From: SZUA-35 sp965530755
GTDB lineage: Bacteria; Actinomycetota; Acidimicrobiia; Acidimicrobiales; SZUA-35
Length of the DNA stretch: 64,000 nt
Assembly (NCBI GenBank): GCA_965530755.1
Contig: CBESNA010000005.1
Coordinates: 62,001-126,000 of the forward strand
Direction: 5' to 3'
The position numbers and the translations under genes were made by a program. Shown one piece after another: positions 17,275-26,828 of this stretch. The notes beneath the pieces were generated by a model, which made no database searches, was not told the origin of the DNA, and worked only from the letters and a program-made list of their open reading frames with translations. Position 1 is the stretch's first letter. Each line of letters opens with the position of its first letter.

Positions 17275-18021
17275 ATGAGTTCACCCACGTCCACTGTCAC
17301 CATGGCCGCCCACTGTGAGGGCGCAACAAAGACCTACGGCTCGGGTGACACCGAGGTCCACGCCCTGCGGAATGTCACGGTCGGTTTCGAGGCCGGCCAC
17401 TTCACCGCGATCATGGGGCCGTCCGGCTCCGGCAAGTCCACGCTCATGCAGTGCATGGCGGGCCTCGACCGTCTCACCTCCGGCTCCACCTACATCGGTG
17501 ACGAGGAGCTGTCCTCCCTCAACGACAAACGCCTGACCATGATCCGGCGTGAACGCCTCGGCTTTATCTTCCAGGCCTTCAACCTCATCCCGACACTGAC
17601 GGCGAAGGAGAACATCACGCTCCCGCTCGATCTGGCAGGGAGCAAAGGCGACCAGGCGTGGATCGACGAAGTGATCTCGATCACCGGGCTCGGCGATCGT
17701 GTCGGCCATCGGCCCAACGAATTGTCCGGCGGCCAACAGCAGCGAGTAGCAGTCGCCCGAGCGATGGCCAGCCGCCCGGCGATCATCTTCGGCGACGAGC
17801 CGACGGGCAACCTCGACACACGGACCGGAGCCGAGATCCTCGAATTCATGCAGAAGGCCGTTCGAGACCTCGGTCAGACCATCGTGATGGTCACCCACGA
17901 CCCGGTCTCCGCGAGCTACGCCGACCGGGTGCTGTTCCTCACCGACGGTCAGATCATCGACGAGATGACGGATCCCACGGCCGACAAGGTCATCGACAAG
18001 ATGAAGTCGCTCGGAGACTGA
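17275..18021 (+). CDS. ABC transporter ATP-binding protein (MacB/LolD type)
   Basis: ATPase subunit, 248 residues, of a type VII (MacB-like) ABC system. Walker A is GPSGSGKST, the Q-loop is in FIFQAFNLIP, the signature is LSGGQQQR, Walker B is AIIFGDEPTGNLD and the H-loop is VTHD. The FQAFNLIP and NLD sequences are typical of the LolD/MacB/FtsE group rather than importers. An excellent AGGAGG lies 7 nt before the ATG. The permease gene starts 1 nt after the stop. Confidence 0.94.
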   Translation: MSSPTSTVTMAAHCEGATKTYGSGDTEVHALRNVTVGFEAGHFTAIMGPSGSGKSTLMQCMAGLDRLTSGSTYIGDEELSSLNDKRLTMIRRERLGFIFQAFNLIPTLTAKENITLPLDLAGSKGDQAWIDEVISITGLGDRVGHRPNELSGGQQQRVAVARAMASRPAIIFGDEPTGNLDTRTGAEILEFMQKAVRDLGQTIVMVTHDPVSASYADRVLFLTDGQIIDEMTDPTADKVIDKMKSLGD

Positions 18022-18022
18022 C

Positions 18023-20560
18023 ATGTTCAAGGCCACGCTGAAGTCCATTCGCGGTCACCTCGGCCGGCTGCTCGCCACCATGGCGGCAGTCATCCTCGGC
18101 ATCTCGTTCCTCGCCGGAACGCTCGTGTTCACCGACTCGGTCCAACAGGCGTTCGACGAGCTGTTCGCGACCGTCTTCGAGACGACAGATGCACAGGTTC
18201 GATCCACCGAGACCGTCGACGCCGGTTTCGGCATCGAGCTCCGAGGTCGAATCGACGAGTCAATAGTCGCCACCGTGCAAGCCGTCGAGGGTGTCGACGT
18301 CGCCGAAGGATTCGTCCAGGGCACAGCCACGGTCATCGACAAGGACGGAGAACCGATCGGAAATCCCGGTCAGGGTCCCCCCACGTTCGGCTTCTCGTGG
18401 GGCATCGACGACGGGCTCAACCAATTCAAGATCAAGGAAGGGCGCGCCCCGACCGGCCCGAACGACGTCGTGCTCGACGGCAACACCGCAGACCTGGGCA
18501 ACTTCGAGCTCGGCGACACCGTGCGGATCCTCACCACCTCGGGATCGAACGAGTTCGACCTCGTCGGGATCGCCCAGTTCGGGGAGTCGAATTCCATCGG
18601 TGGCGCCACCACTGCGTTGTTCGACATCGCCACGACCCAGATGCTTCTCGGAGCCGAGGGCCAGCTCGACGCCATTTCGGTACGGGCAGCGGAAGGGATC
18701 TCCGAGGAGGAGATCGTGCAGCGCATCACGGCTGAACTCGGCGACGGTGTCGAGGCGATCACGGGAACCGAGTCGACCGAGGAGAGCCAGAGCGCCATCG
18801 CCGAGGGTCTGGCGTTCTTCAACATCTTCCTACTGGCGTTTGCGATCATCGCCCTGTTCGTGTCGGCTTTCGTGATCTACAACACCTTCGCCATCCTGGT
18901 CGCGCAGCGCTCGCAGGAATTGGCGCTGCTCCGAGCCATCGGCGCCTCCCGGCGCCAGGTGCTCACCTCGGTGTTCGTCGAAGCACTCATCGTCGGCATC
19001 GTCGGGTCGCTGCTCGGCGTGCTTCTCGGCATCGTGTTGTCCTTCGGGCTCGGCGCCATGCTCACCGCCTTCGGGATCGAGCTGCCGTCCGGCGGACTCA
19101 TCGTGAAGCCGGCCACCGTCGTGATCAGCCTCGTTGTCGGCACCATCGTCACGCTCTTCTCGGCGGTGTTCCCTGCCGTGACGGCATCGAGGATCAGCCC
19201 GATGGAGGCACTACGAGAGAGCGCAGCCGAGCCGTGGCACCGCAACAACACCCGCTTCGCCATTGGCCTGCTCATCACGGTCCTCGGTGGCGTCGCCATC
19301 TTCTTCGGGCTCCTGCAGCCGGAGCTCACCCTCGCCGGTGTCGGCATCGGGGCCATGTTCATCGGTGTCTTCGTGCTCGGCCCCACCATCGCCCGACCCG
19401 TCTCGCGGGTGCTGGGCGCACCGATCGCCAAGTTCCGGGGCACGACCGGAGCCATCGCGCAGCAGAACGCCATGCGAAATCCGAAGCGCACGGCACGAAC
19501 GGCTGCCGCCTTGATGATCGGCGTCGCCCTCGTTGCCGGCGTCACGGTGTTGGCATCGACGCTCGCCGCCACCATCGAGGACACCGTTGGTGAACAATTC
19601 ACCGGCGATTTCGCCATCGATTCCGGCTCATTCGGTCCCGGTGGCGGCTTCAGCCCGCTGCTGACAGACGCCGTCGCCGAGATCGACGGTGTCGCCACGG
19701 CGGCGTCCTTGCGGATCGCGATCGCCGAGGTCGACGGCAAGGGCGACTTCATCGGAGTGGTCGACCCCGCCACCGCCTTCGACGTCATCGATGTCGGAAT
19801 CACGCAGGGACAACCGAGCGACCTCACCGACACGTCGGTGTTCCTGTTCGAGGACAAGGCTGCCGACCTCGGAGTCGGCCTCGGTGACACGGTGGCGTTC
19901 GGATTCCTCGACGGGTCTCTTCGTCCACTCACCGTCGCCGGCATCTACACCGAGGAAGCCTTCCTCGGGAACTATGCGATCTCGCAGGGGTTGTCGGCCG
20001 ACACCGGCGCAGAGCAGCTCGAGTTCGTCACGTACGTCAAGCTCGCCGCCGGCTACACGATCGATGAGGTCCGCCCCGCGATCGACGCTGCCGCCGCCGA
20101 CTATCCCAATGCCAAGGTCCAGGACCGTCAGGAGTACATCGATGCACAATCAGCGAGCCTCGACCAGCTCCTCGGCCTGATCTACGGACTCCTCGGACTG
20201 GCCGTGATCATCGCTGCCTTCGGCATCGCCAACACCCTGCGGCTCTCGGTCATCGAGCGCACACGGGAGATCGGTCTGCTCAGGGCCGTCGGCATGACCC
20301 AGGGGCAGGTCCGCTCGACCATCCGCTGGGAGGCGGTGATCACCGCCCTCTTCGGAGCCGTGCTCGGCGTCATCCTCGGCCTCTTCTTCGGATACGCCAT
20401 CGTCTACGCTCTGCGGGATCAGGGCGTCACGAGCTTCTCTGTGCCGATCCCGGCCCTGATCCTGGTCGTGGTGCTCGCCGCCATCGTCGGCGTCGTCTCG
20501 GCGATCCTGCCGGCACGGCGTGCGGCTCGCCTCAACATCCTGGACTCGATCGCTTCGTGA
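18023..20560 (+). CDS. ABC transporter permease, duplicated FtsX/MacB type
   Basis: An 845-residue permease, partner of the preceding ATPase. N-terminal helix (LLATMAAVILGISFLAGTLV), then an extracytoplasmic MacB-PCD-like domain (about 45-255). A first FtsX core of three helices follows (about 262-400, including LALLRAIGASRRQVL and SPMEALRE), then two helices, a second extracellular domain (about 520-700), and a second FtsX core (TREIGLLRAVGMTQGQVRS). The tail ends RRAARLNILDSIAS. Such actinobacterial systems act as mechanotransmitters or exporters of lipids or antibiotics; the substrate is unknown. It forms one transcription unit with the ATPase. Confidence 0.92.
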   Translation: MFKATLKSIRGHLGRLLATMAAVILGISFLAGTLVFTDSVQQAFDELFATVFETTDAQVRSTETVDAGFGIELRGRIDESIVATVQAVEGVDVAEGFVQGTATVIDKDGEPIGNPGQGPPTFGFSWGIDDGLNQFKIKEGRAPTGPNDVVLDGNTADLGNFELGDTVRILTTSGSNEFDLVGIAQFGESNSIGGATTALFDIATTQMLLGAEGQLDAISVRAAEGISEEEIVQRITAELGDGVEAITGTESTEESQSAIAEGLAFFNIFLLAFAIIALFVSAFVIYNTFAILVAQRSQELALLRAIGASRRQVLTSVFVEALIVGIVGSLLGVLLGIVLSFGLGAMLTAFGIELPSGGLIVKPATVVISLVVGTIVTLFSAVFPAVTASRISPMEALRESAAEPWHRNNTRFAIGLLITVLGGVAIFFGLLQPELTLAGVGIGAMFIGVFVLGPTIARPVSRVLGAPIAKFRGTTGAIAQQNAMRNPKRTARTAAALMIGVALVAGVTVLASTLAATIEDTVGEQFTGDFAIDSGSFGPGGGFSPLLTDAVAEIDGVATAASLRIAIAEVDGKGDFIGVVDPATAFDVIDVGITQGQPSDLTDTSVFLFEDKAADLGVGLGDTVAFGFLDGSLRPLTVAGIYTEEAFLGNYAISQGLSADTGAEQLEFVTYVKLAAGYTIDEVRPAIDAAAADYPNAKVQDRQEYIDAQSASLDQLLGLIYGLLGLAVIIAAFGIANTLRLSVIERTREIGLLRAVGMTQGQVRSTIRWEAVITALFGAVLGVILGLFFGYAIVYALRDQGVTSFSVPIPALILVVVLAAIVGVVSAILPARRAARLNILDSIAS

Positions 20561-20582
20561 CGGTCTGTCGGCTCGAGCGCGG

Positions 20583-21215
20583 ATGAAGGTCCGCCGCGCC
20601 CGAGCCGATGACCTCGATACTGCAGCCGCGGCGCTCGGTGCTGCGTTCGCCGAAGATCCTTGGGTCCGGTGGTGCGTCGACGCAGACGACCACGTCGCCC
20701 GGATCACGACGCTCCAACGACTCGCACTCGAACTGATCGGCCTCCCCCACGGACGCGTGTGGATGGCCGAGATCGACGGAGTGGCGGACGGTGCCGCCAT
20801 CGGGGTCGCGGTGTGGACCGACAGTACGACCGAGATCGATCGCTCACTGCTCGCGACGCTCGCCGACCGCTCACGACCGCTCCACGGCGATCGGCTCCAC
20901 GCCGCCATCGTTGCCGAACAGAACGCTTGGCACCGGCCGGAAGGCCGACACTTCCACCTGGAGGCGATCGGCACCCGGCCGGAGCACTGGCGCTGCGGGT
21001 TGGGATCAGCCGTCCTCAGACCCGAGTTGGAGTTCGCCGATGCCGAAGGCGCCGTCTGTTCACTCGAGACTTCCACCGTCGGGAACACACAGTTCTACGA
21101 GTCGATGGGGTTCGAGATCGTGCATCATCGGGTCGTGCCCGGTGGCGGCCCGGACGTGTGGACCATGTGGAGGCAACCCGATCCGGGACCTCAGCGGAGC
21201 GTCGGCCCCTTGTAA
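20583..21215 (+). CDS. GNAT family N-acetyltransferase
   Basis: Predicted acyl-CoA-dependent acetyltransferase, 210 residues, cytoplasmic. MKVRRARADDLDTAAAALGA is the usual beta1-alpha1 start, HLEAIGTRPEHWRCGLGSAV covers beta4 and the pyrophosphate-binding loop (with RCGLGS in place of the usual R/QGxGxG/A), and TSTVGNTQFYESMGFEIV is the beta5-alpha4 end. The substrate is unknown. The ATG at 20583 was preferred to the GTG at 20520, which lies inside the permease. Its last 25 bases overlap the convergent lhr gene. Confidence 0.85.
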   Translation: MKVRRARADDLDTAAAALGAAFAEDPWVRWCVDADDHVARITTLQRLALELIGLPHGRVWMAEIDGVADGAAIGVAVWTDSTTEIDRSLLATLADRSRPLHGDRLHAAIVAEQNAWHRPEGRHFHLEAIGTRPEHWRCGLGSAVLRPELEFADAEGAVCSLETSTVGNTQFYESMGFEIVHHRVVPGGGPDVWTMWRQPDPGPQRSVGPL

Positions 21216-24200
21216 CCCTGCGAGAAGCCGTTTGATGTCAGGGCATCACGGAGCGCAGGCTGCTCTGCCGGCGGAACCCCGTTGATCTTCTGGATCTCGA
21301 TCTTCTTCAGTTGCTTGCGATGAACGAGCGACGCCAACATGGGCACCCACGAAGCCTCTTCCTCGCCGGCAGGGAACACCGTGAGACTCCGTCCACCACG
21401 TTCGAGGAAAGCCAGCGGATGACCATCGCGGAGCACGACGTAGGCCCCGACGGCTCGGCTCGGGCGCCCCTCCACCTCTGGCCACGGGAGCGACGCTCCG
21501 TATGGCTGGGCCGGGTCGGATGCCGCGAGCACCATCGGCGGCTCGAGCTCGTCCGATGATCCGGTTCGCCGCTCGTCCCGCAGACGGTCGACGGCACCCG
21601 GCAGCGCGAACTGTGCAGCGCCGAGCCCGGTGACGAAGTAGCCGCGTCGCACCTGACCTCGCTCCTCCATCTCCTTCAGCAACTGATAGACACCCGCGAA
21701 ACCGCCCTCGGCGCCTTCGGCCAACGCCATCTCGCGGGTGAGGACGCCGTAGCGCTCCAGGAGCTGGAGGGCCTGCGTGTGCCGAGCCTCGGTCGGTGTC
21801 ACCGCCGGAAGTCGGAGCGGTGCGACCAGCGACCAGCGACCGGTCGCCGACGGCGGACCGAGGCGGGACAATTGGCGCATGTTCGGTCGTTGGGCCCGGC
21901 CGCTGCGTCCACCGCGGCCAGACGGTTTCTTGGGTCCGCCCCCACCGACCATCGATCGCAGGGGCGTCAGCGAATCGTTCGTGACCTCACCGGCCCACAC
22001 GAGGTCCCACAGCGTCGTCAGCACAGCGGTGTCGCCGTAGTCATGACCGGCTGCCTGGGCCGCCTCGACCAGATCGGACCAGAACACCGCACCGCGAGCG
22101 GCAAGACAAGCCCGGAGCGCGTCGTGCATCTCGCCCTCGACCGGGTCGGCCGGTTCGGGAACCAGCGACGGAACCTGGTCGCGCCACACCAGCCGAATGC
22201 GGCCGTCGGCGGCGCCGAGCGAACCGGCGCCGACCCACACCACCTCTCCGGCAGTGAGCAGCGTGTCGAGATCGGCTCGGGAATAGTCGGGAACCCGAGC
22301 CGGGAGGATGTCCGTCTCGAGTGAGGACGCCGGCAACGTCGCGCCCTGGAGCGTCGTGAGCACCTGGGCCAAGCCGTCGAGCCCGCGAGTTCGTGAACCG
22401 ACGTGCTGCCATTCCGGCAGGAAGCGGGCGAGGACATCTTGTTCGACCGGTTCGACCTCCTTGCGAAGCGCGGCGAGCGACCGGCGACGGAGGACCCTGA
22501 GCACGTCGTTGTGACACCACTCGCGCTGGATTCCGTCCGGCCTGAACTCGCCTCGAACGATGCGCCCCTGTCGCTCGAGCTCCTTGAGGCCGACCTCGAC
22601 CCGTTCGCCTTCGACGCCGTAGCGCTCGCCCACCTCCTGGGTGAGGAAGGGGCCGTGGGACTTGGCGTACCGGCTGAGCAGATCACCGAAGGGGTCGTCG
22701 ACGGAGTCGGTGAAGGCCTGAGGTAGACCTTGCGGCAGTGCGACACCGAGGGCGTCGCGGAGGCGTGACGCGTCTTCTGCCGCTGCGAGACGGTGTTCGC
22801 CCCCGACGGCCACCTCGATGATCCGGCGATCGTCGCCGAGGCGGGACACGAGAGACTCGGCGGTCTCCCCAGCTGCATCCTCGTCGACCCGGGCCTCGAT
22901 CTCGCCGAGCGTGAGCGGGCCGAGCCATCGCAAGAGGTCCTCGACATGATCGATCGAGCGAGCCTTCCACTTGGGGTCGAGACGTTGGAGTTCGGCCTCG
23001 AGCGAGGCCAAGACGTCAGCGTCGAGCAGCTCCCGCAACTCTTCGGCTCCGAGGAGGTCCCGCAGCAGTTCCCGGTCGAGCGACAGCGCCGCCGCTCGTC
23101 GTTCGGCAAGCGGTGCGTCACCGGCGTACATGTACTGCGCGATCCAGCCGAACAGCAGCGACGACGCCATCGGCGAGGCGGTGTCCGTGTCAACCGAAAC
23201 CACCTTGATCTTGCGACTCCTGAGCTCGGTGAGCACCTGACGAAGTGCAGGGACGTCGAAGACGTCGTTCAGGCACTCGCGCGTTGTCTCGAGCAGGATC
23301 GGGAAGCTCGGATACTTCGATGCGACGCCGAGCAGATCGGCGGCCTTCTGCCGTTGCTGCCACAGCGGGGTCCGCCGGTCCGGGCGGAGTCGTGGAAGGA
23401 GCAGAGCCCGGGCCGCACATTCGCGGAACCGGGCCGCGAACATCGCCGAGTTCGGAAGTTGCGCCACCAGCAACTCGTCGAGGTCGTCAGGGTCGACCAG
23501 GAGCTCGTCGATCGGGAGGCGATCGACGGCCTCCGGCAGCCGGACGACGATCCCGTCATCGCTCCACATCAGCTCGACGTCCCAGCCGAGCTCCTCGGCC
23601 AGCCGATGCTGGAGCGCCATGCCCCACGGCGCATGCACTTGGGCGCCGAAGGGACTGAGAACGCACACTCGCCAGTCGCCGATCTCGTCACGGAATCGCT
23701 CGACGACAATGGTTCGATCGCTGGGCACGACACCGGTGGCCTCGCGCTGCTCGTCCAGATACTGGACCAGGTTCTGAGCCGCCAGCCTGTCGAGACCGTT
23801 GTCACGACCGAGCCGCTCGAGAGCCTCCTCTCTGGGGAGCTCGGCGATCTCCCGCATGAATGCACCCATCGCCCTGCCGAGTTCGAGCGGCCGGCCCGGC
23901 CCATCACCGTGCCAGAACGGCATCTTGCCCGGCTGGCCCGGCGCCGGCGTGACCACGACCCGCTCATGCGTGATGTCCTCGATACGCCACGTACTGGCCC
24001 CGAGCAGGAAGGTCTCCCCTGCCCTGCTCTCGTACACCATCTCCTCGTCGAGCTCGCCGACCCGGGTGCCATCGGGGAGGAAGACGCCGTACAGACCGCG
24101 GTCGGGGATCGTGCCACCGCTGGTGACGGCGAGGCGCTGTGCGCCGGGCCGCCCTCGTACGACGCCCTCCACCCGGTCCCAGTTCAGGCGCGGCCGCAGC

Positions 24201-25732
24201 TCGCTGAACTCGTCTGAGGGATAACGCCCCGCCAAGAGGTCGAGGACGTTCGTGAACGCCTCATCAGACAACTCGGCGAAGTTCGCAGCACCCCGCATGA
24301 GGGAGAGGAGATCATCGACGGCCCAGTCGTCGAGTGCACACGCGGCAACGATCTGCTGGGCGAGGACATCGAGCGGGTTCCGGGGATAACGGGTGGACTC
24401 GATCAGTCCGGCCTGCATTCGTTCGACCACGATTGCGGCCTCGACGAGGTCGGAGCGATGCTTCGGGAAGAACTTGCCGACGCTCGGCGCCCCGACCTGG
24501 TGACCGGCGCGACCGACCCGCTGTAAGCCTCGACTCACGGCTCCGGGCGACTCGACCTGCACCACGAGATCGACCGCTCCCATGTCGATGCCGAGCTCGA
24601 GCGATGACGTGGCAACGAGGCCCTTCAGCGTTCCCCGCTTCAACTCGTCCTCGATCAGGAGGCGCTGCTCGCGGCTCAGGGATCCGTGGTGCGCCTTCAC
24701 CAGTTCCTTGCCCGATTCCGGCGACCGACCCTCGGCCTCGGCCGAACGATTCTCACCCTCGAGGGCCAGCTCGTTGAGTCTGGTCGCCAGGCGCTCGGCC
24801 AACCGCCGAGCATTCACGAAGACGATCGTGCTGCGATGCTGCTCGATCAGTTCGAGCAGTCTCGGGTGCATCGACGGCCAGATGCTGCGCCGGACGGGGC
24901 CGTCGGGGGCGGGGCCCGACATCGACTCCTCGGCGACGACCTCTCCCAGCCGACCCATGTCCTCCACGGGCACGATCACTTCGACATCGAGCGGCTTGCG
25001 TACGCCGGCGTCGACGATCGTGACCGGTCTCGCTGACCGATCGGCGTCGTAGCCGCCGAGGAACCGGGCGATCTCCTCCAGCGGACGCTGGGTCGCCGAC
25101 AGCCCGATGCGCTGGGGAGGGCGATCGGTGACCCGCTCCAGCCGTTCCAGGGTGAGGGCCATGTGTGCCCCCCGCTTCGTGGCGGCGAGCGCGTGGATCT
25201 CGTCGATGATGACGGTCTCGACACCGGCGAGCGTCTCGCGCACTCGAGACGTGAGCATCAGGTACAGCGACTCCGGCGTGGTGATGAGGAGGTCGGGAGG
25301 CTCCTTCGCCAACTGCCTCCGTTCTTGCTGGCTGGTGTCACCCGTGCGAATGGCGACGTTCGGCTCGTAGAAGGACGAGCCGAGACGCTCTGCAGCCAGG
25401 CGTATGCCCTGCAACGGCCCCCGTAGGTTCTTCTCGATGTCGACGGCCAGAGCCCGCAGCGGCGAGATGTAGAGGATGCGCGTGCGGTGGTTCTTGTCCT
25501 CGGGCGGCGGCTTGCTGGTGACCTCGTTGAGCCCCCAGAAGAATGCCGAGAGGGTCTTGCCAGACCCGGTCGGCGCAAGGATCAGGGTGTGGTCACCGGC
25601 AGCGATGGGCGGCCAACCCTTGGCCTGGGGTGGTGTTGGTTCGGCGAACGTCGTTCGGAACCACTCCGCGGCGGGCGCGCTGAACCCGTCGAGCACGGGA
25701 TGGTTGCGTTCCGGCTGCTTCGTGCCTGCCAC
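21191..25732 (-). CDS. lhr: Lhr-type large superfamily 2 helicase
   Basis: ATP-dependent 3'-5' DNA/RNA-DNA helicase linked to DNA repair; 1513 residues, the size of the mycobacterial enzyme. Motifs: I (LAPTGSGKTLSAF), Ia (SPLRALAVDIEKNL), II (DEIH), III (GLSATQRP), IV (STIVFVNARRLAERL), V (SLELGIDMGAVDLVVQ) and VI (QRVGRAGHQVG). The Lhr-core winged helix and a long C-terminal extension follow (about residues 870-1513). The start at GTG 25732 is supported by TACGGT exactly 6 nt upstream; GTG 25738 is the alternative. It overlaps the convergent GNAT gene by 25 bp. Confidence 0.95.
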   Translation of the reverse strand: MAGTKQPERNHPVLDGFSAPAAEWFRTTFAEPTPPQAKGWPPIAAGDHTLILAPTGSGKTLSAFFWGLNEVTSKPPPEDKNHRTRILYISPLRALAVDIEKNLRGPLQGIRLAAERLGSSFYEPNVAIRTGDTSQQERRQLAKEPPDLLITTPESLYLMLTSRVRETLAGVETVIIDEIHALAATKRGAHMALTLERLERVTDRPPQRIGLSATQRPLEEIARFLGGYDADRSARPVTIVDAGVRKPLDVEVIVPVEDMGRLGEVVAEESMSGPAPDGPVRRSIWPSMHPRLLELIEQHRSTIVFVNARRLAERLATRLNELALEGENRSAEAEGRSPESGKELVKAHHGSLSREQRLLIEDELKRGTLKGLVATSSLELGIDMGAVDLVVQVESPGAVSRGLQRVGRAGHQVGAPSVGKFFPKHRSDLVEAAIVVERMQAGLIESTRYPRNPLDVLAQQIVAACALDDWAVDDLLSLMRGAANFAELSDEAFTNVLDLLAGRYPSDEFSELRPRLNWDRVEGVVRGRPGAQRLAVTSGGTIPDRGLYGVFLPDGTRVGELDEEMVYESRAGETFLLGASTWRIEDITHERVVVTPAPGQPGKMPFWHGDGPGRPLELGRAMGAFMREIAELPREEALERLGRDNGLDRLAAQNLVQYLDEQREATGVVPSDRTIVVERFRDEIGDWRVCVLSPFGAQVHAPWGMALQHRLAEELGWDVELMWSDDGIVVRLPEAVDRLPIDELLVDPDDLDELLVAQLPNSAMFAARFRECAARALLLPRLRPDRRTPLWQQRQKAADLLGVASKYPSFPILLETTRECLNDVFDVPALRQVLTELRSRKIKVVSVDTDTASPMASSLLFGWIAQYMYAGDAPLAERRAAALSLDRELLRDLLGAEELRELLDADVLASLEAELQRLDPKWKARSIDHVEDLLRWLGPLTLGEIEARVDEDAAGETAESLVSRLGDDRRIIEVAVGGEHRLAAAEDASRLRDALGVALPQGLPQAFTDSVDDPFGDLLSRYAKSHGPFLTQEVGERYGVEGERVEVGLKELERQGRIVRGEFRPDGIQREWCHNDVLRVLRRRSLAALRKEVEPVEQDVLARFLPEWQHVGSRTRGLDGLAQVLTTLQGATLPASSLETDILPARVPDYSRADLDTLLTAGEVVWVGAGSLGAADGRIRLVWRDQVPSLVPEPADPVEGEMHDALRACLAARGAVFWSDLVEAAQAAGHDYGDTAVLTTLWDLVWAGEVTNDSLTPLRSMVGGGGPKKPSGRGGRSGRAQRPNMRQLSRLGPPSATGRWSLVAPLRLPAVTPTEARHTQALQLLERYGVLTREMALAEGAEGGFAGVYQLLKEMEERGQVRRGYFVTGLGAAQFALPGAVDRLRDERRTGSSDELEPPMVLAASDPAQPYGASLPWPEVEGRPSRAVGAYVVLRDGHPLAFLERGGRSLTVFPAGEEEASWVPMLASLVHRKQLKKIEIQKINGVPPAEQPALRDALTSNGFSQGYKGPTLR

Positions 25733-25774
25733 CGGCACACCGTACCCAGGCGGTCTGACAGCAAACCGATCGGG

Positions 25775-26275
25775 TCAGCCCGTGACGTCGGCCGAGGTGT
25801 CTCCGAGCAGGTAACGCGGACCGTCGCCGAGTTCGGCAGCGCCATCGTCCGGGTTCCAGATCGCACACCGGGCCAGCGACAAGCAGCCGCAACCGATGCA
25901 ACCGCCCAACGTGTCCCGCAGCTGTGTCAGCTCGGCGATGCGCCGATCGATGTCGACCCCGAACTCGGTGGCGAGCGCTGCCCAGTCCCCGGCGTTGGGG
26001 GTACGCCCAGACGGGAGGGCTGCGAGCTGGGTCTCGATCTCATCGAGCGAGTATCCGAGGCGCTGGCAGATGCGGATGAAGGAGATTCGCCTGATCACCG
26101 ATCGAGCGAACCGTCGGTGCCCGGAAGGTGCTCGCTCGGATGCGATCAACCCATGATCGGCGTAGAAGCGCACCGCGCTGACGGCGAGCCCCGTGCGATC
26201 GGCCACCGCCCCGATCGTCATCAGCTCAGCGCCACGTCCCGTCACCTCGAACAGTCCCATCTCGAACAGTCCCAT
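25775..26275 (-). CDS. soxR: SoxR, redox-sensing MerR-family regulator
   Basis: MerR-type activator whose [2Fe-2S] cluster senses redox-cycling compounds. The winged helix begins MTIGAVADRTGLAVSAVRFY, with HRRFARSVIRRISFIRICQR and the dimerisation helix next. The cluster motif C-x2-C-x-C-x5-C is intact in CIGCGCLSLARC. About 166 residues, close to the usual 150-160. The N-terminus is uncertain: ATG 26275, 26260 or 26221 are all possible, because the region carries 15-bp tandem repeats encoding FEMGL units. A SoxR box lies between it and the divergent glyoxalase-fold gene. Confidence 0.92.
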   Translation of the reverse strand: MGLFEMGLFEVTGRGAELMTIGAVADRTGLAVSAVRFYADHGLIASERAPSGHRRFARSVIRRISFIRICQRLGYSLDEIETQLAALPSGRTPNAGDWAALATEFGVDIDRRIAELTQLRDTLGGCIGCGCLSLARCAIWNPDDGAAELGDGPRYLLGDTSADVTG

Positions 26276-26302
26276 CTCGAACAGGCGAATCTCGAGAAAT
26301 CC
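26243..26302. repeat. Four 15-bp tandem repeats at the soxR 5' end
   Basis: Units at 26243, 26258, 26273 and 26288 share the core a/cTCTCGAACAGTCC; the first three are nearly identical and the fourth is degenerate. They cover the soxR start region and end 4 bp before the SoxR box. Copy-number change would add or remove 5 residues without a frameshift. Confidence 0.8.
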
Positions 26303-26303
26303 C

Positions 26304-26334
26304 TTGATCTCAACATTGGTTGAGATAGTAGAAC
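26304..26334 (+). promoter_or_regulatory. SoxR-controlled promoter with SoxR box
   Basis: ATCTCAAC-ATTG-GTTGAGAT (26307-26326) is a perfect 8-4-8 inverted repeat like known SoxR boxes. It sits between TTGATC (26304-26309) and TAGAAC (26329-26334), which are separated by 19 bp, the over-long spacer typical of MerR/SoxR-activated promoters. The glyoxalase-fold gene starts 6 nt after the -10 hexamer. Confidence 0.8.
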
Positions 26335-26340
26335 GGACAC

Positions 26341-26730
26341 ATGACCTCAACAACAGGAACTCTCGAACACGTCAACCTCACGGTCAGCGATCCGGAGCGG
26401 ACGGCCGCCATGCTCGTCGATCTCTTCGACTGGCATGTGCGATGGAAGGGCGGATCGATCCACGACGGCCACACGATCCACGTCGGCACCGACATCGATT
26501 ATCTGGCGCTCTACACGATGCCGGGCTCCGCGGTCGGTCTCGTCGACTCCTATCGGCAGGTCGCAGGGCTCAATCACATCGCGATCGTGGTCGACGACCT
26601 CGATGCGCTCGAGGACCGAGTCGTCGCCGCCGGCTTCGTGCCGACCAACCATGCCGACTACGAACCGGGCCGCCGTTTCTACTTCCGGGACCACGACAAC
26701 GTGGAGTACGAGATCGTCTCATACGCCTGA
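26341..26730 (+). CDS. VOC/glyoxalase-fold protein, predicted SoxR target
   Basis: A 129-residue vicinal-oxygen-chelate protein built from two beta-alpha-beta-beta-beta modules (LEHVNLTVSDPERTAAMLVD and LNHIAIVVDDLDALEDRVVA). Potential metal ligands are H10 and the H in LNHIA plus the C-terminal E of NVEYEIVSYA, the usual glyoxalase I/dioxygenase/bleomycin-resistance pattern. The reaction is not identifiable. The divergent SoxR gene and the SoxR box 15 bp upstream suggest a role in detoxifying electrophiles or redox-active compounds. It is probably translated from a leaderless mRNA. Confidence 0.88.
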   Translation: MTSTTGTLEHVNLTVSDPERTAAMLVDLFDWHVRWKGGSIHDGHTIHVGTDIDYLALYTMPGSAVGLVDSYRQVAGLNHIAIVVDDLDALEDRVVAAGFVPTNHADYEPGRRFYFRDHDNVEYEIVSYA

Positions 26731-26828
26731 CCGTCCGATATTCGCTGGACCGAATCTCAGGTTCTGCGTATCGTCATCTTCGTCCGATGCGGATGCACCG
26801 CTCGACGAACCAGAAAGGAGGGCCCACC

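Noticed and set aside
25645..25657. Possible third LexA box, CGAAC-GTC-GTTCG
   Set aside because: The spacer is 3 bp instead of 4 and the site is inside the lhr coding region.
26243..26302. CRISPR-like short repeats
   Set aside because: Units are contiguous 15-mers with no spacers, partly coding, and no cas genes are nearby.
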